Part shown: piece by piece, positions 1-9,300 of the stretch
Layout of the letters: each line of letters opens with the position of its first letter
Position numbering within the stretch: position 1 is the stretch's first letter
Source of the DNA: Burkholderiales bacterium
GTDB taxonomy: Bacteria > Pseudomonadota > Gammaproteobacteria > Burkholderiales > Burkholderiaceae_C
DNA length: 17,877 nucleotides
Assembly: GCA_947372225.1 (NCBI GenBank)
Contig: CANBSV010000055.1
Location: forward strand, 1-17,877
Reading direction: 5' to 3'
Notes under the pieces: generated by a model
What the model saw: only the letters and a program-made list of their open reading frames with translations
Database searches by the model: none
Told to the model about the DNA's origin: nothing
Translations under genes and position numbers: made by a program

Positions 1-1856
<1,856 letters not shown>

Positions 1857-2123
1857 GCATATCCTCAGGTGGTTGGCGGGTCAGCGACCCAGCCTATGAA
1901 AATAGCGCCGGAGCTCTCTTCCGGCAAGACAGTTGATCAGTGAATTCCGGGGACGGTCAGAACCGCTCAAAACTCCGCACCGACCTCCGTCCAGTTGACG
2001 GACCGACAGACAAGACCGTCTGCGATTCAGATCGGAAAAGTCGAGCGGCTTTGAGGGATTTCTCGGTCACGTTGAGTGGCGGCCCTCAGATGCGCGTCGG
2101 TGGCGACCGTGTGCGATCTGACA
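1857..2123 (-). promoter_or_regulatory. Long hairpin-rich 5' leader of rpoD
   Basis: This 336-bp dnaG-rpoD gap holds no convincing gene. If transcription starts about 7 nt after the TATAAT at 2130-2135, the rpoD leader is roughly 266 nt. It contains several short perfect inverted repeats: CAGAC/GTCTG (2007-2022), TCCGTC/GACGGA (1986-2002), CCGGA/TCCGG (1908-1924) and GGGTC/GACCC (1878-1890), the last only 12 nt upstream of the ribosome binding site. Whether they fold together or regulate translation is inference. No known riboswitch motif was recognised. Confidence 0.4.
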
Positions 2124-2128
2124 GATCG
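2114..2128. promoter_or_regulatory. Perfect 7-1-7 palindrome at the rpoD transcription start
   Basis: CGATCTG-A-CAGATCG is a perfect inverted repeat with a single central base. It begins one base downstream of the TATAAT at 2130-2135, so it covers the predicted rpoD start site. The position and symmetry suit an operator for a dimeric repressor, or a hairpin at the extreme 5' end of the mRNA. The half-site CAGATCGG recurs at 2028-2035 in the leader. No specific regulator is recognised. Confidence 0.4.
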
Positions 2129-2129
2129 G

Positions 2130-2159
2130 ATTATACCGGCCTGTGCTCGCCCCCCCCCC
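2130..2159 (-). promoter_or_regulatory. Putative rpoD promoter: TATAAT with a G10 tract upstream
   Basis: On the minus strand a perfect TATAAT lies at 2130-2135. A run of ten G (C on the plus strand, 2150-2159) occupies the place where a -35 box would lie at 17-bp spacing, so no -35 sequence is recognisable. The promoter is therefore supported only by its -10 box and its position between dnaG and rpoD. A homopolymer in this position could change length by slippage and alter promoter geometry. Confidence 0.45.
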
Positions 2160-2185
2160 AGTGCTGACGAGACTCATCGGCTCAC

Positions 2186-2209
2186 CCCCGCTTCACCATT
2201 GAAGCGGGG
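2186..2209 (-). other. Strong hairpin over the dnaG stop codon
   Basis: CCCCGCTTCA and TGAAGCGGGG form a perfect 10-bp stem with a 4-nt loop, overlapping the dnaG TGA (2193-2195). No T-run follows on the minus strand (GTGAGCCGATG), so it does not look like a classical intrinsic terminator. It could protect the 3' end of dnaG mRNA, attenuate read-through into rpoD, or mark a processing point. The stem is seen directly; the function is inference. Confidence 0.5.
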
Positions 2210-4031
2210 TGGACTGGGCCAGCTTGGCGCGCAGGAGGGTTCTGCTTTGCAGCAACTCAGCTCGGCGGATCTGGATATCCGGGGACACCATCTCCGATTC
2301 GAAAAGCAGGCTCAGTTCGTTGTCGACATCGCGCAGCCGCAAGTGATTCAGCACCAGTTCAAGTTGGTGTTTCAGATCCGTCGCGGCCTCCGGCGCATGG
2401 AAGTTGGAGATGCGTTCGATCACGCTCATGGCCTGCTCATCGACTTGCGCGTCCAGCGCGACCTCATTCGAAAGCGATTCGCAAGACAGTGCACCTTGCT
2501 CATGAAGCGTTCGCTCAAAACTGCTGAACAAAGAGCCGTAGGGAACCGTCTGATCGGCCAGCAGATCGTGCGCATCGCTGTCCATCTCCCACCAAAGCTC
2601 AGGGCGTTGCATCAGCAGCCACAGTGCTCGATCGAGATGGTTGGCGGCGCCTTGTCTCACCTTGCGCGCCAGACGCGGCGCGCGAGGTTCGCTGCGCCGG
2701 TTGGGCGCGCGCTCGCCACTTCCGGCGACTTGCCAAAGCTGAGCCAGTTCGTTGGCGTCAAGCCGCGACTCCACAGCGAGATCACCGAGCAACTGTCGCT
2801 TGAGCGCACCTTCAGGCAGTGCGGACCACAGCGGGCGGGCCAGCGCAAGAAAGCGCGCGCGGCCCTCGGCTGAAGTCATGTCGCAGCCTTCTTGCGCGAC
2901 GCTGATGAGCTGTCGCGACAAGGGAACTGCCTGCTGCACGCATTGCTCGAAACCGTCGGTTCCGAACTCGCGCACGTAGGAGTCCGGATCGTGTTCGGTG
3001 GGCAAAAACAAGAAGCGCACGTTGCGGGTGTCCGTCGCGTGCGGCAACGCTGCTTCGAGCGCGCGTCCGGCTGCGCGGCGCCCGGCGCTGTCGCCGTCGA
3101 AGCTAAATACCACCGACTCCGTGAAGCGAAACAGCTTTTGAACGTGCTCCGCTGTGCAGGCGGTGCCCAGGGTGGCCACCGCATTAGGAAAGCCCAGTTG
3201 CGCTAGCGCCACCACATCCATGTACCCCTCGACCACCAGGACATAGCCGCGCTGTCGTATCGCGCTGCGTGCCTCAAACAGGCCGTAGAGCTCGCGGCCC
3301 TTGCTGAACACGGGCGTCTCTGGCGAGTTGAGGTACTTCGGCTCCCCCTGATCGAGCACCCGTCCGCCGAACCCGATCACATCGCCTTGCACCGAACGGA
3401 TCGGGAACATGATGCGATCGCGGAAGCGGTCATATCGCTTGACGTCGCCGCCGTCCTGCTCACTGGGTTGCGAGATGACCAGCCCGCATTCTTCGAGCAG
3501 GGGGTCGTCGTAGTGTGCGAATGCGCTGGCCAGCGCACGCCAGCCTTCAGGCGCATAGCCCATGGCAAACCGGGCAGCGATCTCTCCGCTCAGTCCCCGG
3601 CCCTTGAGGTAATCCACAGCTCGCGGGCTCCCCTTGAGCTGCTTTCGGTAGTGGTCGCCGGCCTTGGCCAGAACATCGCTGAGCGTGCTTTGACGCTCCT
3701 TGAGCTTGCTGTGGCGCTCGCGCTCTTCGTCCGAGCGTTCGTCTTGCGGCACAGCGAGCCCGACACCTTGCGCCAGTTCGGCAACGGCGTCCACGAAACC
3801 CATGCCCAAATGCTCCATCAGAAAACCGATGGCATTCCCGTGGACGCCGCAGCCGAAGCAGTGGTAGGTCTGGCGAGACGGGCTGACCGCAAAACTTGGC
3901 GATTTTTCCCCGTGAAAGGGGCACAAACCCATGTGGTTCGCGCCCGCTTTTCGCAGCGTCACGTGTCGACCCACCACCTCAGCAATGTCTACACGACTGA
4001 GCAGATCCTGGAGGAATGACGGGGGAATCAC
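2193..4031 (-). CDS. dnaG: DNA primase DnaG
   Basis: Synthesises RNA primers for the chromosome replication fork. The N-terminal CHC2 zinc-binding domain is intact, with Cys37, His40, Cys58 and Cys61 in GLCPFHGEKSPSF and YHCFGCGVHG. The TOPRIM catalytic core has the EGYMD motif near residue 265 and SFDGDSAGRRAA near 310. A basic linker (ERAPNRRSEPRAPRLARK) leads to a C-terminal helical domain of the kind that binds DnaB. The 612-residue length suits the family. The start is a GTG at 4029-4031, giving the family-typical MIPPSF beginning; the upstream TGGACGA is only a modest ribosome binding site. It precedes rpoD on the same strand, as in the E. coli rpsU-dnaG-rpoD operon, but here an H-NS-like gene, not rpsU, lies immediately upstream. 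Confidence 0.98.
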   Translation of the reverse strand: MIPPSFLQDLLSRVDIAEVVGRHVTLRKAGANHMGLCPFHGEKSPSFAVSPSRQTYHCFGCGVHGNAIGFLMEHLGMGFVDAVAELAQGVGLAVPQDERSDEERERHSKLKERQSTLSDVLAKAGDHYRKQLKGSPRAVDYLKGRGLSGEIAARFAMGYAPEGWRALASAFAHYDDPLLEECGLVISQPSEQDGGDVKRYDRFRDRIMFPIRSVQGDVIGFGGRVLDQGEPKYLNSPETPVFSKGRELYGLFEARSAIRQRGYVLVVEGYMDVVALAQLGFPNAVATLGTACTAEHVQKLFRFTESVVFSFDGDSAGRRAAGRALEAALPHATDTRNVRFLFLPTEHDPDSYVREFGTDGFEQCVQQAVPLSRQLISVAQEGCDMTSAEGRARFLALARPLWSALPEGALKRQLLGDLAVESRLDANELAQLWQVAGSGERAPNRRSEPRAPRLARKVRQGAANHLDRALWLLMQRPELWWEMDSDAHDLLADQTVPYGSLFSSFERTLHEQGALSCESLSNEVALDAQVDEQAMSVIERISNFHAPEAATDLKHQLELVLNHLRLRDVDNELSLLFESEMVSPDIQIRRAELLQSRTLLRAKLAQSTPLQW

Positions 4032-4060
4032 TCGTCCAGTTTAGCGGTCACCCCTACGGG

Positions 4061-4087
4061 GCTGGCCGCCAGCTTGAGCTGGCCAGC
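4061..4087 (-). other. Inverted repeats between the H-NS-like gene and dnaG
   Basis: Two alternative stems share the same bases: GCTGGCC (4061-4067) with GGCCAGC (4081-4087), and inside them GCCAGC-TTGA-GCTGGC (4068-4083). A smaller CCCC-TAC-GGGG lies at 4051-4061. None is followed by a T-run on the minus strand. They may attenuate transcription between the H-NS-like gene and dnaG or simply stabilise mRNA ends; only the inverted repeats are certain. Confidence 0.35.
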
Positions 4088-4138
4088 GATGGGCGCCAAG
4101 GACCTCATGAATGGGTCCCAGCGAGGTGGACTTGGCGC

Positions 4139-4159
4139 GGTCTGAAACGGCGTCAGACC
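4139..4159 (-). other. Hairpin over the H-NS-like stop codon
   Basis: GGTCTGA and TCAGACC form a perfect 7-bp stem around a 7-nt loop, and the stop codon of the H-NS-like gene (4153-4155) lies in one arm. No T-rich tail follows in the direction of transcription, so it is a weak terminator candidate at best. The position mirrors the hairpin over the dnaG stop. Confidence 0.35.
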
Positions 4160-4461
4160 TTGAATTCTTCGATCTTCCGTCCGCTTTCGAGCGCCGCTTT
4201 GAGCCACTTGGGTTGCAAGCCGCGACCGCTCCAGGAGTCGCCGGTGGCACTGTTTCTGTATTTCGCTGCGACCTTGCCGCCCTTGGCTGAACTGGCTGCA
4301 CGAACCGGTGCTTTCGAGGAGATATCTGCCACCGTCAGGCCATATTCCTGCATCAAGGCCTTGACCTTGGCAATTGCGTTGGAAAGCTCCTCCCGGCGGG
4401 TCGATTCGATTTCCTTTTCGAGAGCGGCCTTGCGATCCAGCAATTCTTTTAGTGACGACAT
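4153..4461 (-). CDS. H-NS family histone-like nucleoid protein
   Basis: A 102-residue H-NS-type protein, probably binding AT-rich DNA and silencing or organising chromatin. Residues 1-45 are a charged coiled-coil oligomerisation region (KELLDRKAALEKEIESTRRE, then AIAKVKALMQEYGLTVADIS). An Ala/Lys linker at 50-67 leads to the C-terminal DNA-binding module: KYRNSATGDSWSGRG, then LQPKWLKAALESGRK. The usual core is W(S/T)GRGRxPxW; here Leu-Gln follows GRG where Arg is common. AAGGA stands 8 nt before the ATG. An AT-rich upstream region with a good sigma-70 promoter suggests its own transcription and perhaps self-regulation. Burkholderiales carry several such paralogues, so no gene symbol is given. 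Confidence 0.93.
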   Translation of the reverse strand: MSSLKELLDRKAALEKEIESTRREELSNAIAKVKALMQEYGLTVADISSKAPVRAASSAKGGKVAAKYRNSATGDSWSGRGLQPKWLKAALESGRKIEEFKV

Positions 4462-4544
4462 GGACTAATCCTTTCATGCATCGATTAATGAAGTCCGACC
4501 TGACGCCGCGTATTACAGACGCGCATCCATCAAAGTCGAACCTA

Positions 4545-4574
4545 ATTATAAGTGCATCGGAAAGAGATTTTTAA
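4545..4574 (-). promoter_or_regulatory. Sigma-70 promoter of the H-NS-like gene
   Basis: On the minus strand a perfect TATAAT (4545-4550) lies 18 bp from TTAAAA (4569-4574), which matches four of six bases of TTGACA. Transcription would start near 4538, giving a leader of about 76 nt before the ATG at 4461. The surrounding 4462-4638 gap is clearly more AT-rich than the rest of the window, as expected for a region that an H-NS-like protein could itself bind. No terminator for the upstream yggX is visible in this gap. Confidence 0.6.
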
Positions 4575-4638
4575 TATCCAGGAAATCCGTTAGGCCGAGG
4601 TGTCTAAATACCATGATTTCTGGATCTTGAGGAATCGA

Positions 4639-4911
4639 TCAAGGCGTTGGAGGCACAAAACCGGCGGGCTGTTCGGCCCCGCCGCCAAAGAAGAAATTCT
4701 CCATCTGCCGAGCGAGATATTGACGCGATCTCAGATCTGCAAGATTGAGCCGGTTTTCGTTGACCAGCATCGTTTGATGTTTCATCCACAACTGCCATGC
4801 TTCCTTGCTGACTTCGTTATAGATGCGCTTACCCAGATCGCCAGGGTAGGGCGCGTAGTCGAGGCCTTCGGCTGACTTCTTGAGATGTATGCATTCGACA
4901 GTTCGTGACAT
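4639..4911 (-). CDS. yggX: Probable Fe(2+)-trafficking / oxidative damage protection protein YggX
   Basis: A 90-residue cytoplasmic protein that in enteric bacteria protects iron-sulfur proteins from oxidative damage and helps iron move to clusters. Family features are clear: MSRTVECIHLKKSAEGLDY at the N-terminus with the conserved Cys7, YPGDLGKRIYNEVSKEAW, and the QTMLVNENRLNLAD stretch. The Gly/Pro-rich tail (FFGGGAEQPAGFVPPTP) is typical of the family. GGGAG lies 7 nt before the ATG at 4911. It follows argA by 66 bp on the same strand, so the two are probably co-transcribed; the functional link is not obvious beyond general metabolism. Confidence 0.95.
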   Translation of the reverse strand: MSRTVECIHLKKSAEGLDYAPYPGDLGKRIYNEVSKEAWQLWMKHQTMLVNENRLNLADLRSRQYLARQMENFFFGGGAEQPAGFVPPTP

Positions 4912-4977
4912 GTAGAAACTCCCGGAATTAGGTTTTTAGGCGTCGTGCGAACAGCTCGAGACCGTCGCCTCTGAAAT

Positions 4978-6318
4978 TCAAACCAAAGGCTTGACCAGAA
5001 CCTGCGAGCGTCGGTTCCAGTTGTATTTTCGCTGGCGCGCCTCAGGCAGCCAGTCTGGACTGGCGGGCTCGAAGCCTCGCTTGAGAAACCAGTGCATGGT
5101 TCGCGTGGTCAGCACGAAGATGCTTGTCAGTCCTTGGCCACGGGCGCGTTGTTCGATGCGTTTGAGGATGCGTTCGCCATCACCTTGACCCTGAACGCTC
5201 TCGGACACGGTCAGCGCCGCCATTTCGCCGGTGTGTTTTTCAGGATATGGATAAAGCGCCGCGCACCCAAATATCACGCCGTCGTGTTCGATCACGGTAT
5301 AGAAATCGATATCGCGTTCGATTTCAGTGCGATCTCTTTTGACCAACGTCCCGTCATTCTCGAAAGGCTCAATCAGCTGCAGGACACCACCCAGATCATC
5401 CGCAGTGGCTTCGCGAAGGCTTTCGAGTTTCTCATCGACGATCATGGTGCCCACGCCATCGTGAGTGAATGATTCGATCAGCAACGAACCATCCACGCAA
5501 AATGGAATGATGTGGACGCGATCGACGCCATTCTTGCTGGCCTTGATGGCGTGCTGCAAATAAAAAGCGGTGTCGGTGGGTTGTTGCGGATTGGGCAGCG
5601 AGGCCAGAAGTTTTTCGGCGTCCGCCAGCGTGAGTTCGCGATCAATGTCGGTTTGCGAATCGTTGCTGTCGAGTGGTATTCCTTTGACCTCGGTCACATA
5701 AATCAACTTGTCGGCCTGCAACGCAATGGCGGCGCTGGCGGCGACGTCTTCCATGCTGAGATTGAAGGCTTCTCCCGTGGGCGAAAACCCGAACGGCGAC
5801 AGCATTACCAGCGCACCGAATTCAACCGCGCGGCGGATGCCCACAGCGTCGATCTTTCGCACCAAGCCGGTGTGAATGAAGTCCACTCCGTCGACGATGC
5901 CGATCGGCCTGGCGGTGATGTAGTTGCCCGACACGACGCGGATCTGGCTGCCTGACATCGGCGTGTTGGGCAGGCCCTGCGAGAACGCCGCTTCGATCTC
6001 GTAACGCAGTTGCCCGGCGGCTTCTTGAGCGCAGTCAAGCGCCAGCGCATCAGTCACCCGCATGCCGTGACTGAAGTTCGAGGCGTGGCCCTTGGCCAGC
6101 AACTGCTCTTCGACCTGCGGCCTGAAGCCATGCACGAGCACGACTTTGATGCCCATCGCGTGGAGCAGCGCCAGATCTTGAGCGAAGGCGTTGAGCTTGC
6201 CCGCTGCGATCAACTCGCCAGCGATGGCGACGACGAACGTCTTGCCGCGATGGGCGTGGATGTACGGGGCCACCGAGCGGAACCAGGGAACAAACGTGTG
6301 CGGGAAGACCAGGCTCAT
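4978..6318 (-). CDS. argA: Amino-acid N-acetyltransferase (N-acetylglutamate synthase) ArgA
   Basis: Transfers acetyl from acetyl-CoA to glutamate, the first step of arginine synthesis and usually the arginine-inhibited one. The N-terminal amino-acid-kinase-like domain (about residues 20-280) shows VLVHGFRPQVEEQL, FSQGLPNTPMSGSQIRVVSG and SPFGFSPTGEAFNLSMEDVA. The C-terminal GNAT domain (about 299-440) shows GCAALYPYPEKHTGEMAAL, the acetyl-CoA loop VQGQGDGERIL and the closing WLPEARQRKYNW. The start at 6318 (MSLVFPHTFVPWF) gives 446 residues, the usual length, and leaves a 42-bp AT-rich gap to hrpA. An in-frame ATG at 6351 would add 11 residues; neither has a strong ribosome binding site. yggX lies 66 bp downstream on the same strand. 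Confidence 0.95.
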   Translation of the reverse strand: MSLVFPHTFVPWFRSVAPYIHAHRGKTFVVAIAGELIAAGKLNAFAQDLALLHAMGIKVVLVHGFRPQVEEQLLAKGHASNFSHGMRVTDALALDCAQEAAGQLRYEIEAAFSQGLPNTPMSGSQIRVVSGNYITARPIGIVDGVDFIHTGLVRKIDAVGIRRAVEFGALVMLSPFGFSPTGEAFNLSMEDVAASAAIALQADKLIYVTEVKGIPLDSNDSQTDIDRELTLADAEKLLASLPNPQQPTDTAFYLQHAIKASKNGVDRVHIIPFCVDGSLLIESFTHDGVGTMIVDEKLESLREATADDLGGVLQLIEPFENDGTLVKRDRTEIERDIDFYTVIEHDGVIFGCAALYPYPEKHTGEMAALTVSESVQGQGDGERILKRIEQRARGQGLTSIFVLTTRTMHWFLKRGFEPASPDWLPEARQRKYNWNRRSQVLVKPLV

Positions 6319-6360
6319 CTCGGGGCTTTGAAATAATGATTCATTTTGCATGAAGGCCCG
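6319..6360. promoter_or_regulatory. Short AT-rich divergent region between argA and hrpA
   Basis: Only 42 bp separate the preferred starts, and 6328-6348 is AT-rich (AAATAATGATTCATTTT). Weak -10-like boxes exist on both strands (AATAAT at 6332-6337 plus, CATTAT minus). No good -35 is seen, and any -35 boxes would lie inside the opposite gene. hrpA has AAGG 4 nt before its ATG. The two promoters are therefore likely to interfere with each other. Confidence 0.35.
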
Positions 6361-9300
6361 ATGACGACTACTTCGCGAACACGGTCGTTGACGGTGGCCA
6401 ATGCGGTTCCCGAAATCACCTTTCCGGCCTCGCTGCCGGTTTCTGCTCGGCGAGACGACATCGCCGCTGCGCTGCTTGCTCACCAGGTGGTGATCGTGTG
6501 TGGCGAGACCGGCTCCGGCAAGACCACGCAGTTGCCGAAGATCGCGATGTCACTCGGGAGGGGACGAGGCGCGGGAGGCCGCGGGCTGATTGGCCACACC
6601 CAGCCTCGCCGAATCGCCGCATCCAGCGTGGCCAAGCGCATCGCGCAGGAGCTCAACTCGCCGCTCGGTGACGTGGTTGGTTTCAAGGTCCGGTTTCAGG
6701 ATCGGTTGTCGCCGGGGGCAACCGTGAAGCTGATGACCGACGGCATCTTGCTTGCCGAAACGCAGAGCGATCCGTTACTGCGGGAATACGACACCCTCAT
6801 CATCGATGAAGCCCACGAGCGCAGTCTGAACATCGACTTCCTGCTGGGGTATTTGCGACAGATATTGCCTCGCAGGCCTGACCTGAAGGTGATCGTCACG
6901 TCGGCCACCATCGATGCCGATCGGTTCGCGCAGCACTTTGCCGGCGCACAGGGCCCGGCCCCGGTGATCCAGGTGTCTGGCCGGTTGTTTCCCGTCGAGC
7001 AGCGGTTTCGTCCGTTTGAAGAGAGCCGCGAATACGGCTTGAATCACGCCATCGCCGATGCGGTGGACGAGTTGTGGGCGAGCGGCGGCGCCAGCAGCGG
7101 CGGCGATGTGCTCGTGTTTTTGCCCGGAGAACGCGAGATCCGCGATGCGGCCGATCACTTGCGCCGCCACCATCCGCCCGGCGTCGAGGTCCTGCCGCTG
7201 TTCTCGCGGCTGAGTCAGCAGGAGCAGGACCTGATCTTCGAGCCACACAGTGCTCGTCGCATCGTGCTGGCGACCAATGTGGCGGAGACCTCGCTGACCG
7301 TGCCCGGCATCCAGTACGTGATCGACACCGGCACCGCACGGGTCAAGCGTTACAGCTACCGCAACAAGGTCGAGCAGTTGCAGATCGAGCCGACCAGCCA
7401 GGCCGCGGCCAACCAGCGCGCGGGTCGCTGCGGGCGGGTGAGCAACGGCATTTGCATCCGCCTGTATGACGAAAAGGATTTCGCCGGCCGGCCGAGATTT
7501 ACCGACCCTGAAATCATGCGTTCGTCCCTGGCCGGGGTGATCCTGCGAATGAAATCCCTCCGGTTGGGGCTGGTCGATGAGTTTCCGTTCATCGAGCCAC
7601 CGCCGCGTCGTGCGATTGCCGATGGGTACCAGTTGCTGGCCGAACTCGGCGCGGTCGATGAGTTCAATGAACTCACGCCGATGGGCGAGTCGTTGGCCCG
7701 GTTGCCACTTGACCCGCGTGTGGGCCGCATGATCCTGGAAGCGCGTGACCGTCAGGCGCTCACCGAGGTGCTCATCGTGGCCAGCGCGATGAGCGTGCAA
7801 GACGCCCGTGACCGCCCGCTCGAGGCGCAGCAGGCCGCCGATGCGGCGCACAAAAAATTCGATGACGAGCGCTCGGAATTTCTGGGTGACCTCAAGCTGT
7901 GGAAATGGCTGGAAGCCGTGCGAGGCGCGGGCGGCTCCGGACACACCGGTGAACACAAGCTCAGCGTGCGCAAGCAAGAGCAGTTGCTGCGTGAGAACTT
8001 CATCTCGCCGAGGCGCGTGCGCGAGTGGCGCGACATCCATTCGCAGCTGCTCACCGTGGTGGCCGAGCAAGGCTGGCGCCTCAATGCGTCGCCGGCCACG
8101 TATGAGCAGTTGCATCTGTCGTTGCTGGCGGGGCTGCTGGGCAACATCGGCGTCAAGAGCGACGAGGACGAGTGGTACCTCGGCGCGCGTGGCATTCGCT
8201 TTTATCGCCATCCGGGCGTCAATCTGTCGAAAAAGCCCGGCCGCTGGATCGTGGCTGCCGAACTGGTGGATACGGCCCGGCTTTACGGGCGCGGCATCGC
8301 CGGCATCGAGCCGCAGTGGCTGCCGCAGATTGCCGCCCACGTGATCAAGACACAGTTGCTCGAGCCTCACTGGGAAAAAAAGGCCGCCGAAGTGATCGCG
8401 CTTGAGCGCGCCACGCTGTACGGCCTTGTGGTCTACAACAACCGCCGCGTGAATTTCGGGCTGGTGAACCCGGCCGAGGCGCGTGAAATCTTCATCCGAG
8501 AAGCGTTGGTTGGTGGCGAGTGGGAAACCCGGTTGCCGTTCGTCGCGGCCAATCGAAAGCTCATTGCTCAGGTTGAGGAACTCGAGCACAAGTCGCGCCG
8601 GCAGGATGTACTGGTCGACGACGAGTTGATCTATGCGTTCTATGACCAGCAGCTGCCTGCTGATGTCTGCAGCGGCACCACGCTGGAGCGCTGGTACCGC
8701 GAAGAAATCCGGCGCCAGCCCAAGCTGCTGGTGCTCACGCGCGATGAGCTGATGCGTCACGAGGCCGCCGGCATCACGACGGCCTCGTTTCCGAAGACAT
8801 TGCGTCTGGGTGGCGTTGACTGCGCAGCGAGCTACCTGCACGAGCCCGGCGACGCGAAGGACGGCATCACGGTTACCGTGCCCATCTATTCGCTCAATCA
8901 GGTCAGCGACGAGCGATGCGAGTGGCTGGTACCTGGGATGCTCAAAGACAAGGTGGTGGCGCTGCTCAAGACGCTGCACCAGCGGCCGCGCTCGCGCCTC
9001 GTGCCCTTGCCTGAGTACGCTGACACCTTCATCGCTGCAGTCGACGCCGCTCACGGCTTTGGCAGCGGGAGCCTGATCGATGCGCTGCTGCGGCACGTGC
9101 GCGACAAGACGCAGCTCGATGTGAAGCGCGCCGACTTCAAGCCCGAGCAGTTGCCAACTCATCTGTTCATGAACTTCCGCATCGTCGATGACAACGGTCG
9201 TCAGTTGGGTACCGGACGCAATTTGTCGGCGCTGAAGACCGAATTGGGCGGGCAGGCACGCTCCGCATTTCAGGCGCTGGCGCAGCTGAAAACGCCTGGC

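Noticed and set aside
4978..6483. ArgA with an N-terminal extension starting at 6483
   Set aside because: The extra 55 residues are Arg/Ser-rich, antisense to hrpA, and outside the family length; the start at 6318 gives the normal N-terminus.
6775..9162. Minus-strand 795-codon open frame opposite hrpA
   Set aside because: The hrpA frame carries every helicase motif; the antisense product is rich in Leu, Gln, Arg, His and Asp in the way mirror frames of GC-rich genes are, and has no ribosome binding site context.
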